Shown: positions 24,398 to 33,091, counted from the stretch's first letter. The stretch: DNA of 49,389 bases from Falsiroseomonas sp. (GCF_030695085.1 NZ_JAUYTS010000088.1:1-49389); one strand, 5' to 3'. Numbers and translations: made by a program. Notes: generated by a model not told the origin, from the letters alone.

Positions 24398-25861
24398 TCA
24401 GTAATTGGCGCTGCGCGGTGGACCCGCGCTGGTGGTGCCGGCCATCGCATCCAGATGAAATTTCAATCGCTCCGCCCGCAGCGGCAGATCGTGCCACAGA
24501 TTGTCGAATTCTCCGGGGTCGGTTGCGTGATCGAAGATCTCGCCGATGGGGTGGCCGTGATAGATCACGGATTTGTAGCGGCCGTCGAACACCATGGTGC
24601 CGTGGCTGTGGTCGCGCCCGGCGCCGATGGCGTCGTGGAATTCGCAGACCACATGCGGCTTGTGGCGCGCCGGGTCGGCACGGCCCTGCAGGATCGGCAG
24701 CAGCGATCTGCCCTGTACCGTCCAGGGGATGTCGATTCCCGCCGCCTCCAGCAGGGTGGGCGCGATGTCCACCAGCTCGACCAGCGCGTCGCTCACCAGG
24801 CCGGGCGTAATGTGTCCCGGCCAGGACCAGATCATCGGCACATGCACCAGGCCCTCGAAGAAGCGGCAGCCCTTCAGGACCAGCCCGTGGTCGCCGAGCA
24901 TCTCGCCATGGTCGGAATGGAACAGCACGATCGTGTCCTGGTCCTGGCCACTGTCGCGCAGCGCGGCCAGGATGCGGCCGAGCTGCGCGTCCAGATGCTC
25001 GATCATGGCGTAGTAGTTCGCCTTCACCTGCAGCGCGTCGTAGCCCTCCGGCACATGGCTCGCGACCTTGTCGTGGTCGCGCTCGGCAGGCGGCGGTGGC
25101 TGTTCGGCATGGCGGATGCGTGGGTCCTGCGGGCGGACCTGTTGCTGGTCCACATCCTGGAAATCCACCCAGCGCTCGCCGTCGCTGTCGCGCCACAAGG
25201 GCAGGGGCAGCGTCGCGGCATCGACCTCGGCCAGGGCCTCCGGCGGCGCGTCGAAGGGTGCGTGCGGGTCGAAGAAGTTCAGCGACAGGCACCAGGGCGC
25301 GTCGCGTCGGTCGGTGATGAAGCGGATCGCCATCTCCGCGCACCAGGTGGATTGATGCAGCGCCGCCGGCACGCCGGGGCCGCAGAAGGCGCCCTTGTCG
25401 CGATACAAGGCCTGCGGATCGACGCCCTTCTCATGCCGCAGCCAATGCTCATAGTCATCGCCGCGTGCCGCATCCGGCGTCGGGTGGTGGTTCCAGTGGA
25501 AGACGCGGTAGCCGTCATCGACGCGCTTTTCGTGGTACTTCGCGGCGGACAGATGCAGCTTGCCGATCAGCCCGCAATCATAGCCGGCATCGGCCAGGCG
25601 CTTGGTCACCAGCACCTCATGCGCCGGCCAGAAGGCATTGCCGTTGCGCTGCACCTGATGCGTCGCCGGGTAGCGCCCGGTCATCATGCTGGCGCGGGAA
25701 GGCGTGCAGATCGGCGATTGCGCGTAGCAGCGCGTGAAGGCGGTGCCGGAGGCGACCAGGCTGTCCATGGCGGGCGTGCGGATATGCGCGTTGCCCAGCG
25801 CGCGGATCGTGTCCCAGCGCTGCTGGTCGGTACAGACCCACAGGATATTCGGTCGCTTCAC
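24398..25861 (-). CDS. Type-I sulfatase (second of two), formylglycine-dependent
   Basis: 487 aa, no signal peptide. MKRPNILWVCTDQQRWD opens the fold with the metal aspartate. C52-T-P-S-R followed by ASMMTGRYP is a textbook Cys-type sulfatase signature. IGKLHLSAAKY, LNFFDPHAPFDAPPE, HSDHGEMLGDHGLVLKG and LVELVDIAPTLLEAAG fit the family, and the total length is usual. GTG start in a GTGA overlap with the upstream Bug stop. It differs widely from the first sulfatase outside the motifs, so the pair is not a recent duplication; they may act on different sulfate esters or in sequence. Confidence 0.93.
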   Translation of the reverse strand: MKRPNILWVCTDQQRWDTIRALGNAHIRTPAMDSLVASGTAFTRCYAQSPICTPSRASMMTGRYPATHQVQRNGNAFWPAHEVLVTKRLADAGYDCGLIGKLHLSAAKYHEKRVDDGYRVFHWNHHPTPDAARGDDYEHWLRHEKGVDPQALYRDKGAFCGPGVPAALHQSTWCAEMAIRFITDRRDAPWCLSLNFFDPHAPFDAPPEALAEVDAATLPLPLWRDSDGERWVDFQDVDQQQVRPQDPRIRHAEQPPPPAERDHDKVASHVPEGYDALQVKANYYAMIEHLDAQLGRILAALRDSGQDQDTIVLFHSDHGEMLGDHGLVLKGCRFFEGLVHVPMIWSWPGHITPGLVSDALVELVDIAPTLLEAAGIDIPWTVQGRSLLPILQGRADPARHKPHVVCEFHDAIGAGRDHSHGTMVFDGRYKSVIYHGHPIGEIFDHATDPGEFDNLWHDLPLRAERLKFHLDAMAGTTSAGPPRSANY

Positions 25862-26847
25862 TGCACGGTTACTCCGGCAGCCGGCACGGCGACGCGCCAG
25901 CGATTGCGTTCGGCGGTGAGGTGGCGCTGGAAATCCTCGGCGCTGCCGCCGGCCGGCTCGACGCCCAGGGTCAGCAGCCGCGCCGCCACCTCCTCCACCT
26001 GCAGCACCGCCTGGAATTCGGCGTTCAGCCGCGTGGCGATGGCATCCGGCGTGGCGGCGGGCATCACCACGCCGAACCAGCCGGCGCTGTCGTAATCCGG
26101 CACGCCGAGCTCCCCGAGCGTCGGCAGGTCGGGGAAGGCGCGGGCACGGCGGGCGGTGGCGGCGGCGATCGGCACGGCGCGGCCGCCGGCGAGGTTGCCC
26201 GCCATGTCGAGCGGGCTTGAGATCATCAGGTCGATCCGCCCGCCGGCGAGGTCCGCCGCCGCAGGGCCGCCGCCGCGATAGGGCACGTGCAGGATATCCA
26301 CCCCCGCGCGCAGCTTCAGCAATTCCATCGCCAGATGCGGCAGGCTGCCATTGCCGGGGCTGCCATAGGTCAGCACGCCGGGCCGCGCCTTCGCCATTTC
26401 CAGGATTTCCGGCCAGCCGCGCGTTGCCAGCCCGGTGCGGGAGAACAGCAGCGAAGGGCTGGTGACCAGCAGGATCACCGGGCGGAAGGCGGTTTCCGGG
26501 TCATAGGGCAGGTTCGGATAGGCGAATTGCGTGATGACGAAGGGCGGCGGCGCCAGCAGGATGGTGTGCCCATCCGGCGCCGCCCGCGCCGCCTCCGCCG
26601 TGCCGATGACCGACGCCGCGCCGGCCTTGTTCTCCACCACCACGGGCTGGCCCAGGCGTTGCGACAGATGCTGCCCGGTCAGCCGCGCCGTGGTGTCCGA
26701 AGCGCCGCCGGGGGCGAAGGGCACGATGAAGCGGATGGGGCGGGAGGGCCAGGGTGCCGCGCCCTGCGCCAGGGCCGGGCCGGCCAGCCCCATGGCGGCA
26801 GCCCCGAGCAGCACCGCGCGCCGGCCGATTGCCGAAGGCGTCGTCAT
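25858..26847 (-). CDS. Bug/TctC-family periplasmic solute-binding protein (4 of 4)
   Basis: 329 aa. The signal region has a twin-arginine start (IGRRAVLLGAAAMGLAGPAL) and cleavage after ALA. WPSRPIRFIVPFAPGGASDTTAR, VVENKAGAASVIGTAEA and HVPYRGGGPAAADLAGG follow. The ATG at 26847 has GGGAAA upstream; an in-frame ATG 18 bases earlier exists. First gene of the minus-strand sulfatase operon, divergent from the FadR-type regulator, and overlapped by the second sulfatase through GTGA. Confidence 0.9.
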   Translation of the reverse strand: MTTPSAIGRRAVLLGAAAMGLAGPALAQGAAPWPSRPIRFIVPFAPGGASDTTARLTGQHLSQRLGQPVVVENKAGAASVIGTAEAARAAPDGHTILLAPPPFVITQFAYPNLPYDPETAFRPVILLVTSPSLLFSRTGLATRGWPEILEMAKARPGVLTYGSPGNGSLPHLAMELLKLRAGVDILHVPYRGGGPAAADLAGGRIDLMISSPLDMAGNLAGGRAVPIAAATARRARAFPDLPTLGELGVPDYDSAGWFGVVMPAATPDAIATRLNAEFQAVLQVEEVAARLLTLGVEPAGGSAEDFQRHLTAERNRWRVAVPAAGVTVQ

Positions 26848-26908
26848 GGCGTTTCCCTTTCCCATTCTCGGTCTGGTCCTTGTTTGGCCCGATGTCTATT
26901 TGGCAAAG

Positions 26909-26919
26909 TGGCCTGACCA
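26909..26919. promoter_or_regulatory. Candidate FadR/GntR operator
   Basis: TGGCCTGACCA is an imperfect palindrome (four of five arm positions pair) resembling TGGNNNNNCCA sites of FadR-subfamily regulators. Outer TGGC (26901-26904) and GCCA (26925-26928) lie nearly symmetrically around it. It sits in the 129-base divergent gap between the regulator and the Bug-sulfatase operon. Confidence 0.45.
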
Positions 26920-26976
26920 GTTGAGCCATGCTGGCGCCGCCTTGCCAGAGCTGTCAACCGCCCGGATACACGCCGG

Positions 26977-27669
26977 ATGCCCTTCCAGCCGCTTGAACCC
27001 CGCCGCCTGTTCCGCCGCATCGCCGAGCAGATCGCCGCCATGATCGCCGCCGGCGAATTGCCGCCCGGCAGCCGCCTGCCCTCGGAACGCGACCTGGCGC
27101 CGCGGCTGAATGTCAGCCGGCCCTCATTGCGGGAGGCCCTGATCGCGCTGGAGATCGAGGGGCTGGTGGAGGTGCGCGGCGGCTCCGGCGTCTATGTGCG
27201 CGCCGCCGCCACGCCGCCGATGCGGGACGCCACCGATGCGCCCGGCCCCTTCGATGTGCTGGAGGCGCGGCTGCTGGTGGAGCCGGATTGCGCCGCGCTG
27301 GCCGCCCGCAGCACCGATGCGCAGGCGCGCTTGGCGGTGGCCGAGGCCTTTGGCCGGATGCGCGCGGAGGCGGTGGCGGGCCGCGTCGGCGACCTGGCGG
27401 ACCGGGACTTCCACCTGGCCATCGCCGAGGCCTCCGGCAATCCGGTGCTGTCGCGCATCGTGGGTGATCTGTGGCGCGACCAGGCCGCGCCCGTCGCCTC
27501 CCGCCTCACCCGGCTGGCGGTATCGCCGCTGCGGCGCCGGCAGAATCTTGGAGAGCATGCGCAGATCGCGGAGGCCATCGCGGCCGGCGCGGCCGCGGCG
27601 GCGCGGGCCGCAATGCGCCGGCACCTTCTGGCGGTGCGTCGTGCCCGGATGGCGGCGCTCGGCGGCTGA
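26977..27669 (+). CDS. FadR-subfamily GntR transcriptional regulator
   Basis: 230 aa. N-terminal winged HTH (about 8-75): RRIAEQIAAMIAAGELPPGS, LPSERDLAPRLNVSRPSLREALIALEIEGLVEVRGGSGVYV. The C-terminal FCD-type helical domain shows the metal/ligand residues D and H in DRDFHLAIAEASGNPVL and a final HAQIAEAI box. Such regulators usually repress a catabolic operon until a carboxylate effector binds. Divergent from the sulfatase operon, so that operon is the obvious target. No strong Shine-Dalgarno sequence. Confidence 0.9.
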   Translation: MPFQPLEPRRLFRRIAEQIAAMIAAGELPPGSRLPSERDLAPRLNVSRPSLREALIALEIEGLVEVRGGSGVYVRAAATPPMRDATDAPGPFDVLEARLLVEPDCAALAARSTDAQARLAVAEAFGRMRAEAVAGRVGDLADRDFHLAIAEASGNPVLSRIVGDLWRDQAAPVASRLTRLAVSPLRRRQNLGEHAQIAEAIAAGAAAAARAAMRRHLLAVRRARMAALGG

Positions 27670-27672
27670 CGC

Positions 27673-28329
27673 TCAGGCCGCTTCCTTGTCCCGATCCGCC
27701 ATCATCTGCCGGAAGGCCGGGCGGGCGTGGCTGGCGGTGATCCAGGCCAGCACATGCGGCGCCTCGGTGAACAGCTCCGGCGCGGGCAAGGCGTAGCGCA
27801 CCACCTCCGCCACATTGATATCCGCCACCGTGAAGCGGCCACCGACCAGATATCCCGTGGCGGCCAGCGCCTGGTTCAGCACGGCAACCGGCTGTCGCAG
27901 CGCGGCGATGGCGGCCTCCGCCTTGGCGGCGTCGCGCTCGGCCGGGGGCTTGCCGACGCGGTTGTACAGGATCTCGATGCTGTGCGGCTCGAACCCGGTC
28001 GCGGCCCAGAACGACCACATCCCCATCAGCCCATCCTCCGCCGCATCGGCCGGACCCAGCGTGCCGCCATGGGCGCGGGCGAGGTACAGGTTGATGGCGA
28101 GGCTCTCATGCAGCACGAGGTCGCCATCCACCAGGGACGGGATCTGGCCGTTCGGGTTCACCGACAGGAATTCGGGGCTGCGCGTGTGCAGCGGCGCATC
28201 CGGCGCGTCCGGGTTGGCCAGGCGATAGGCCTGGACCACCGGCACATGGCGGAATTCCAGCCCCGCCTCATGCGCCAGCCACACATTGCGGGAGGCGCGG
28301 GAGCGCAGGCAGCCATAGATCGTCAGCAT
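27673..28329 (-). CDS. Glutathione S-transferase family protein
   Basis: 218 aa. N-terminal thioredoxin-like domain: MLTIYGCLRSRASRNVWLAHEAGLEF, VNPNGQIPSLVDGDLVLHESLAINLYLA (cis-Pro and the glutathione-binding ES pair), then a helical C-terminal domain with GGRFTVADINVAEV. The ATG at 28329 is preferred, with AGGA about 10 bases upstream; a TTG three codons earlier would overlap the peptidase stop. Last gene of the ABC-F, peptidase, GST run; convergent with the FadR-type regulator. The substrate is unknown. Confidence 0.87.
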   Translation of the reverse strand: MLTIYGCLRSRASRNVWLAHEAGLEFRHVPVVQAYRLANPDAPDAPLHTRSPEFLSVNPNGQIPSLVDGDLVLHESLAINLYLARAHGGTLGPADAAEDGLMGMWSFWAATGFEPHSIEILYNRVGKPPAERDAAKAEAAIAALRQPVAVLNQALAATGYLVGGRFTVADINVAEVVRYALPAPELFTEAPHVLAWITASHARPAFRQMMADRDKEAA

Positions 28330-28334
28330 CTGAT

Positions 28335-29549
28335 TCAATCCTGCCCAAACGGGTCATCGACGGATTTCGCCGGCTGCGTCAGCCAAGTGGCGCCGGTCTC
28401 GGTGATGACGATGTGGTCTTCCAGCCGGATGCCGAATTCGCCGTAGATGGCGATGGTCGGCTCGATGCTGCCGGTGACGCCGGGAGCGAGGATTTCCTTG
28501 CCGCCCTTCACGAAATACGGCCCCTCATGCACATCCATGCCGATGCCATGCCCGGCGCGATGCGGCAGGCCCGGCGTCCTGTGCCCTGGGCCGAAGCCGG
28601 CGGCGACCACCACGCCGCGCACCGCATCATCGATGGCGCCGCCGGTGCTGCCGGGCTTCGCCACCGCGATGCCGGCGGCCTGCGCCGCGTGGTCCAGGTT
28701 CCAGATGTCGCGCTGGCGCTGCGTCGGCGTGCCGAAGACGTAGCTGCGGGTGATGTCGGAGACATAGCCATGCAGCGGGGCGCCGACATCGATCAGCACC
28801 ACATCGCCATCCTTCAGCACCTGCGGATAGGGCACGCCATGCGGATAGGCGGTGGCCTCGCCGAACAACGCGATGGAGAAGGCGGGGCCACCATCGAAGC
28901 CGGCCTTGCGATGCGCGGCGGCCAAGAATTCGCCGACCTCGGTGGTGGTCACGCCTTCGCGCAGGCCACGGGCTGCGGCGGCCTGGATTTCCAGCGTCAT
29001 CCCCATCGCCTGGCGCAGCAGCGCCACCTCATGCTCCGTCTTGCGCTGGCGCAGGTAGCCGGTGACGGCGCCAGAGGCCACGAAATGGTGGTTCGGCAGC
29101 GCCGCGCGCAGCCCCTCCGCCACGAAGACCCGCGCCATCTCATCCAGCGCCACGGTGCCGCCGGCCACGTCGGATGCGCGCAGAATGTCGGAGAACAGCG
29201 CGTAGGGGTCCTCATCCTCCTCCCAGCCGCGGACCTCGCCGGGCAGGGTGAGCATGGTCTTCAGCTTCTCCACCTCGAATTCCGGGCAGAGATAGGTCAG
29301 CGGGCCACGCACCGGCAGCACGGCGCCGACCGGGCGTTCGGACTGGCCATGCTTCAACCCGGTCATCCAGGCGAGGTTCGTCGTGCCATCCAGCCACAGG
29401 GCGGCAATGCCAAGTTCCGCCATGCGCGCCTGGGCGCGATCCACGCGGCGGGCATGTTCCTCGGCGCCGATCGGCGGCACCGCATCCCGCTGGTTGCGGA
29501 TGCCTGCGAGTTCCGTGGCGAAATCGGATCCGCCGACGCCGATGGTCAT
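28335..29549 (-). CDS. M24-family Xaa-Pro dipeptidase-like metallopeptidase
   Basis: 404 aa. Creatinase N-terminal domain (about 30-165) then a pita-bread catalytic domain. Dinuclear-metal ligands are visible in VLIDVGAPLHGYVSDITR (two Asp), HRAGHGIGMDVHE (His), GSIEPTIAIY (Glu) and IRLEDHIVI (Glu). The family includes prolidases, aminopeptidase P, creatinase and DMSP lyase DddP-like enzymes, so peptidase activity is likely but not certain. The start overlaps the ABC-F stop (ATGA), indicating coupled translation. Confidence 0.9.
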   Translation of the reverse strand: MTIGVGGSDFATELAGIRNQRDAVPPIGAEEHARRVDRAQARMAELGIAALWLDGTTNLAWMTGLKHGQSERPVGAVLPVRGPLTYLCPEFEVEKLKTMLTLPGEVRGWEEDEDPYALFSDILRASDVAGGTVALDEMARVFVAEGLRAALPNHHFVASGAVTGYLRQRKTEHEVALLRQAMGMTLEIQAAAARGLREGVTTTEVGEFLAAAHRKAGFDGGPAFSIALFGEATAYPHGVPYPQVLKDGDVVLIDVGAPLHGYVSDITRSYVFGTPTQRQRDIWNLDHAAQAAGIAVAKPGSTGGAIDDAVRGVVVAAGFGPGHRTPGLPHRAGHGIGMDVHEGPYFVKGGKEILAPGVTGSIEPTIAIYGEFGIRLEDHIVITETGATWLTQPAKSVDDPFGQD

Positions 29550-31360
29550 CCCTCGATCTCCTCCCGCAGCATCTCAAGGCGCAGCCAGTCTTCCTCGGCC
29601 GCCGCGCGTTCCGCCTGCTTCTTCGCCAGCAGGTTGCTGCGCGCCGCGAAGCCGGGCGGGTCGTTGGTGTAGAGCGCCGGGTCGGCCAGGGCCTTCTGCA
29701 GCAGGCCGATCTCCTTCTCCAGCAGCGCGATGCGACCGGGCAGGGATTCCAGCGCGTGCTTGTCCTTGAAGGACATCTTTGCTTTCGCCACGGCCCGCGG
29801 CGCGTCCACCGTGCCGCGTTCGGAGGCTGCGGCGGCCGCAGCGGCGCGCGCCTTCGCCTGCACGCCGCGGCCGCGCTGCGCCACCATGTCGGAATAGCCG
29901 CCGGCATAATCCTGCCAGGCGCCATTGCCCTCGCTGACGATCACATTGGTCGCGACGCGGTCGAGGAAGTCGCGGTCATGGCTGACGACGATGACGGTGC
30001 CGGAATACTCGGCCAGCAATTCCTGCAGCAGGTCGAGCGTTTCGAGGTCCAAATCGTTGGTCGGCTCGTCCAGCACCAGCAGGTTGGACGGCGTCGCCAG
30101 GCAGCGTGCCAGCATCAGCCGCCCCCGCTCACCGCCCGACAGCGCCGAGACAGGCGTCCGCGCCTGTTCGGGCAGGAACAGGAAGTCCTTCATGTAGCCG
30201 ATGACGTGCTTCACCTCGCCGCCGATCCGCACCTGGTCGCCGGAGCCACCGGTCAGCGCCGATTGCAGGGAGGTCGCCGGGTCCAGGCTGTCCCGCGTCT
30301 GGTCCATCGTCACCATCTCAAGGCTGGCGCCGAGCCGCACGCGCCCCTCATCCGGCTTCAGCGCCCCGGTCAGCAGGTTCAGCAGCGTGGTCTTGCCCGC
30401 GCCATTGGGTCCGACGATGCCGACCCGGTCGCCGCGCATGATCCGCGTGGAGAAGTCGCGCACCACGGGCGGCGCATCGCCGAAGGCCTTGGTCACACCT
30501 TCCAGCGCCGCCACCAGCGTGCCGGAGGCATCGCCCTCGCTCGCAGCCATCCGCACCGTGCCAGGTGCCGTGATCCGCTCGCGGTGCCGCTTGCGAAGAT
30601 CCTGCAGTCCCGACAGCCGCTTCACATTGCGCTTGCGCCGGGCGGTGACGCCGTAGCGCAGCCAATGCTCCTCCCGCACGATCTTGCGGGCCAGCTTGTG
30701 GGCCTGCATTTCTTCTTCTTCGAGTACCTGGTCCCGCCAGGCCTCGAAATGGGCGAAGCCCTGGTCGAGGCGGCGGGTGGTGCCGCGGTCCAGCCAGACC
30801 ATCGACTTGGAAAGGCGTTCCAGGAAGCGCCGGTCGTGGCTGATCAGCACCAGCGCGCTGCGCAGCGGGCCCAGTTCCTGTTCCAGCCATTCGATCGCCG
30901 GCAGGTCGAGGTGGTTGGTCGGCTCATCCAGCAGCAGGATATCCGGCTCCGGCGCCAGCACGCGGGCCAGCGCCGCGCGCCGGGACTCGCCGCCGGACAG
31001 ATTGCCGGGATGCTCCTCCCCGGTCAGGCCGAGGCCCTCCAGCAGCACCCGCGCCCGGTGCGGGTCATCCCCCGGGCCGAGGCCGGCGGCGACATAGGCG
31101 CCGGTGGTGGCGAAGCCGGCGAGGTCCGGTTCCTGCGGCAGATAGCGGATGGTGGCGCCGGGCTGGGTGAAGACCGTGCCGGCATCGGAATCGATGATGC
31201 CGGCAGCGATCTTCAGCAGGGTCGATTTGCCCGATCCATTGCGGCCGACCAGCGCCAGCCGGTCTCCCGCCGAGACGGCAATTTCCGCCCCATCCAGCAA
31301 TTGGGTGGAGCCGAGGCGCAGGCGGATATCGCGAAGGTGCAGCAGGGGGGGCAGGGCCAT
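29546..31360 (-). CDS. ABC-F family ATPase, Uup-like
   Basis: About 604 aa. Two ABC ATPase domains without membrane segments: Walker A GRNGSGKST (first) and GPNGAGKTT (second), LSGGESRRAALAR and LSGGERGRLMLAR signatures, LLLDEPTNHLDLP and LVLDEPTNDLDLE Walker B. The inter-domain P-site-tRNA-interaction linker (about 220-285, rich in Arg and Lys) and a C-terminal coiled coil (about 510-600) match Uup. ABC-F proteins bind the ribosomal E site or protect it. Starts at 31381 or 31396 are also possible. Divergent from the methyltransferase fusion. Confidence 0.9.
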   Translation of the reverse strand: MALPPLLHLRDIRLRLGSTQLLDGAEIAVSAGDRLALVGRNGSGKSTLLKIAAGIIDSDAGTVFTQPGATIRYLPQEPDLAGFATTGAYVAAGLGPGDDPHRARVLLEGLGLTGEEHPGNLSGGESRRAALARVLAPEPDILLLDEPTNHLDLPAIEWLEQELGPLRSALVLISHDRRFLERLSKSMVWLDRGTTRRLDQGFAHFEAWRDQVLEEEEMQAHKLARKIVREEHWLRYGVTARRKRNVKRLSGLQDLRKRHRERITAPGTVRMAASEGDASGTLVAALEGVTKAFGDAPPVVRDFSTRIMRGDRVGIVGPNGAGKTTLLNLLTGALKPDEGRVRLGASLEMVTMDQTRDSLDPATSLQSALTGGSGDQVRIGGEVKHVIGYMKDFLFLPEQARTPVSALSGGERGRLMLARCLATPSNLLVLDEPTNDLDLETLDLLQELLAEYSGTVIVVSHDRDFLDRVATNVIVSEGNGAWQDYAGGYSDMVAQRGRGVQAKARAAAAAAASERGTVDAPRAVAKAKMSFKDKHALESLPGRIALLEKEIGLLQKALADPALYTNDPPGFAARSNLLAKKQAERAAAEEDWLRLEMLREEIEG

Positions 31361-31407
31361 GGCGGGGGGATTGCGTGCCATGGCGCCGCACGTCAAGCAT
31401 CGCGGCC

Positions 31408-33090
31408 GTGACCGATCCCACCTACGGCGCCTCCGCCAACCCGCATCTGCTGGCGCGCATCCCGCTGGATGCGCGGCGCGTGCTGGATGTCGGCTGCGGC
31501 GCCGGGGCGCTCGGTGCGGCCTTCAGGCGCCGCAACCCCGCGGCGCGGCTGGAGGCGGTGGAGCCGGACCCCGCCTTGGCCACGCTGGCGGAGGCGCATT
31601 ACGACGCGGTGCACCGCCTGGATATCGAGGCCGCGCCGCCACCCGTGCCCGCGGGCAGCCTGGATGCGCTGATCTTCGGCGACGTACTGGAACATCTGCG
31701 CGACCCCTGGGCGGTGCTGAAGCGGGATGCGGCGCTGCTGGCTGAGGATGGCGTGCTGCTGGCCTGCGTGCCGAATATCGAACACTGGTCCTTCGCCGCC
31801 CGCCTGCTCGGCGGGCGCTGGCGGTACGAGGATACCGGGCTGTTCGACCGCACCCATCTGCGCTGGTTCACCCGCGATGGCATGCGCCAGGCCCTGGAAG
31901 CGGCCGGCCTGGTGCCGCTGGAAGTCGCCCCGCGCATCTTCGACCTGCCGCGCGCCGAAGCCTTCGCGAAAGAGGTGGAACCCGCACTCGCCGCCCTCGG
32001 CACGACGCGGGAGGATTGGCTGCGCCGCTCCGCCCCCCTGCAATATGTCTGGCGCGCCGGGCGCCGCCGCCCGGTGCCGCTTGTGCTGGCCGCCCGCACG
32101 CTGCGCCCGGTGGGCGGGGTGAATGATGTGCGCGTGCTGCAACCCTTCGCCGCGCTTGCCACCCGCCCGGGCGTCGCCACCCGCGCCGGGCAGGACACCG
32201 AACTGCCGAAGCTGGAGCCGGAGGTGCCGCGGGTGCTGATCCTGCAACGCCGCCTGCTGGATCGGCCGGAGAGTGTGGACTACCTGCGCGGCCTGCGCGC
32301 CACCGGCGCCGTGCTGGTGCAGGAATTCGACGATGACCCGGCGCATTGGCCGTCGATCGCCGGCAACGACCACCTGGCCTTCCGCGGCGTGCATGCGGTG
32401 CAGACCTCCACCACGCCGCTGCGCGACCTGCTCTCGGCGTTCAACGACGAGATCGCGGTCTTCCCGAACGCGCTGGCCGAACTGCCCGACCCCGTGAATT
32501 TCCGCGACCCGTCGCGCCTGACCCTGTTCTTCGGCGCGCTGAACCGCCAGGCCGATATCGCCCCCTTCCTGCCCATGCTGAACCAGATCCTCACCGAGGC
32601 GGGGGGGCGGCTGGCGGTGGAGGTGGTGCATGACGAGGCCAGCTTCGCCGCGCTGGGCACGCCGCATAAGCGCTTCACGCCCACCACGGATTACGCCGGC
32701 TACCGCAAGCTGATGGCCGGCTGCGAGCTGGCCTTCCTGCCGCTGGCCGATACCCGCTTCAACCGCATGAAGTCGGACCTCAAGGCCATCGAGGCCGGCG
32801 GCCACCGCCTGTGCTGCCTGGCCAGCCCGGTGGTCTATGCCGGCAGCCTGCGCCATGGCGGGACGGGGCTGATCGTGCCCGATGCCGCGAGCCTGGGCCG
32901 GGAATTGCGCGCCCTGCTCGACCAGCCGGCCCGCGCCCTGGCGATGGCGGAAGCGGCACGCGAATGGGTGCGGGCGGAGCGGCTGCTGGCGCGGCAGGTG
33001 GCGCCACGGCTGGACTGGTATCGCAGCCTATGGGCGCGGCGCGCGGCACTGGATGCGGCGCTGCTCCGGCGCGTGCCGGGGTTGGCCTGA
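31408..33090 (+). CDS. Fused SAM-dependent methyltransferase / glycosyltransferase-like protein
   Basis: 560 aa, GTG start giving MTDPTYGASANPHLL. Residues about 10-215 are a class-I methyltransferase: VLDVGCGAGALG at 25-36, VEPDP near 50, FGDVLEHLRDPW near 90, CVPNIEHWSF and LFDRTHLRWFT, a combination seen in surface-polysaccharide methyltransferases. Residues about 230-555 resemble a GT-B-like C-terminal half: TLFFGALNRQADIAPFLPML, KRFTPTTDYAGYRKLM, FNRMKSDLKAIEAGG, GLIVPDAASL. Likely modifies a surface glycan or glycoprotein in the cytoplasm. No glycan cluster is nearby. The stop is one base from the tamB stop. Confidence 0.8.
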   Translation: MTDPTYGASANPHLLARIPLDARRVLDVGCGAGALGAAFRRRNPAARLEAVEPDPALATLAEAHYDAVHRLDIEAAPPPVPAGSLDALIFGDVLEHLRDPWAVLKRDAALLAEDGVLLACVPNIEHWSFAARLLGGRWRYEDTGLFDRTHLRWFTRDGMRQALEAAGLVPLEVAPRIFDLPRAEAFAKEVEPALAALGTTREDWLRRSAPLQYVWRAGRRRPVPLVLAARTLRPVGGVNDVRVLQPFAALATRPGVATRAGQDTELPKLEPEVPRVLILQRRLLDRPESVDYLRGLRATGAVLVQEFDDDPAHWPSIAGNDHLAFRGVHAVQTSTTPLRDLLSAFNDEIAVFPNALAELPDPVNFRDPSRLTLFFGALNRQADIAPFLPMLNQILTEAGGRLAVEVVHDEASFAALGTPHKRFTPTTDYAGYRKLMAGCELAFLPLADTRFNRMKSDLKAIEAGGHRLCCLASPVVYAGSLRHGGTGLIVPDAASLGRELRALLDQPARALAMAEAAREWVRAERLLARQVAPRLDWYRSLWARRAALDAALLRRVPGLA

Positions 33091-33091
33091 G

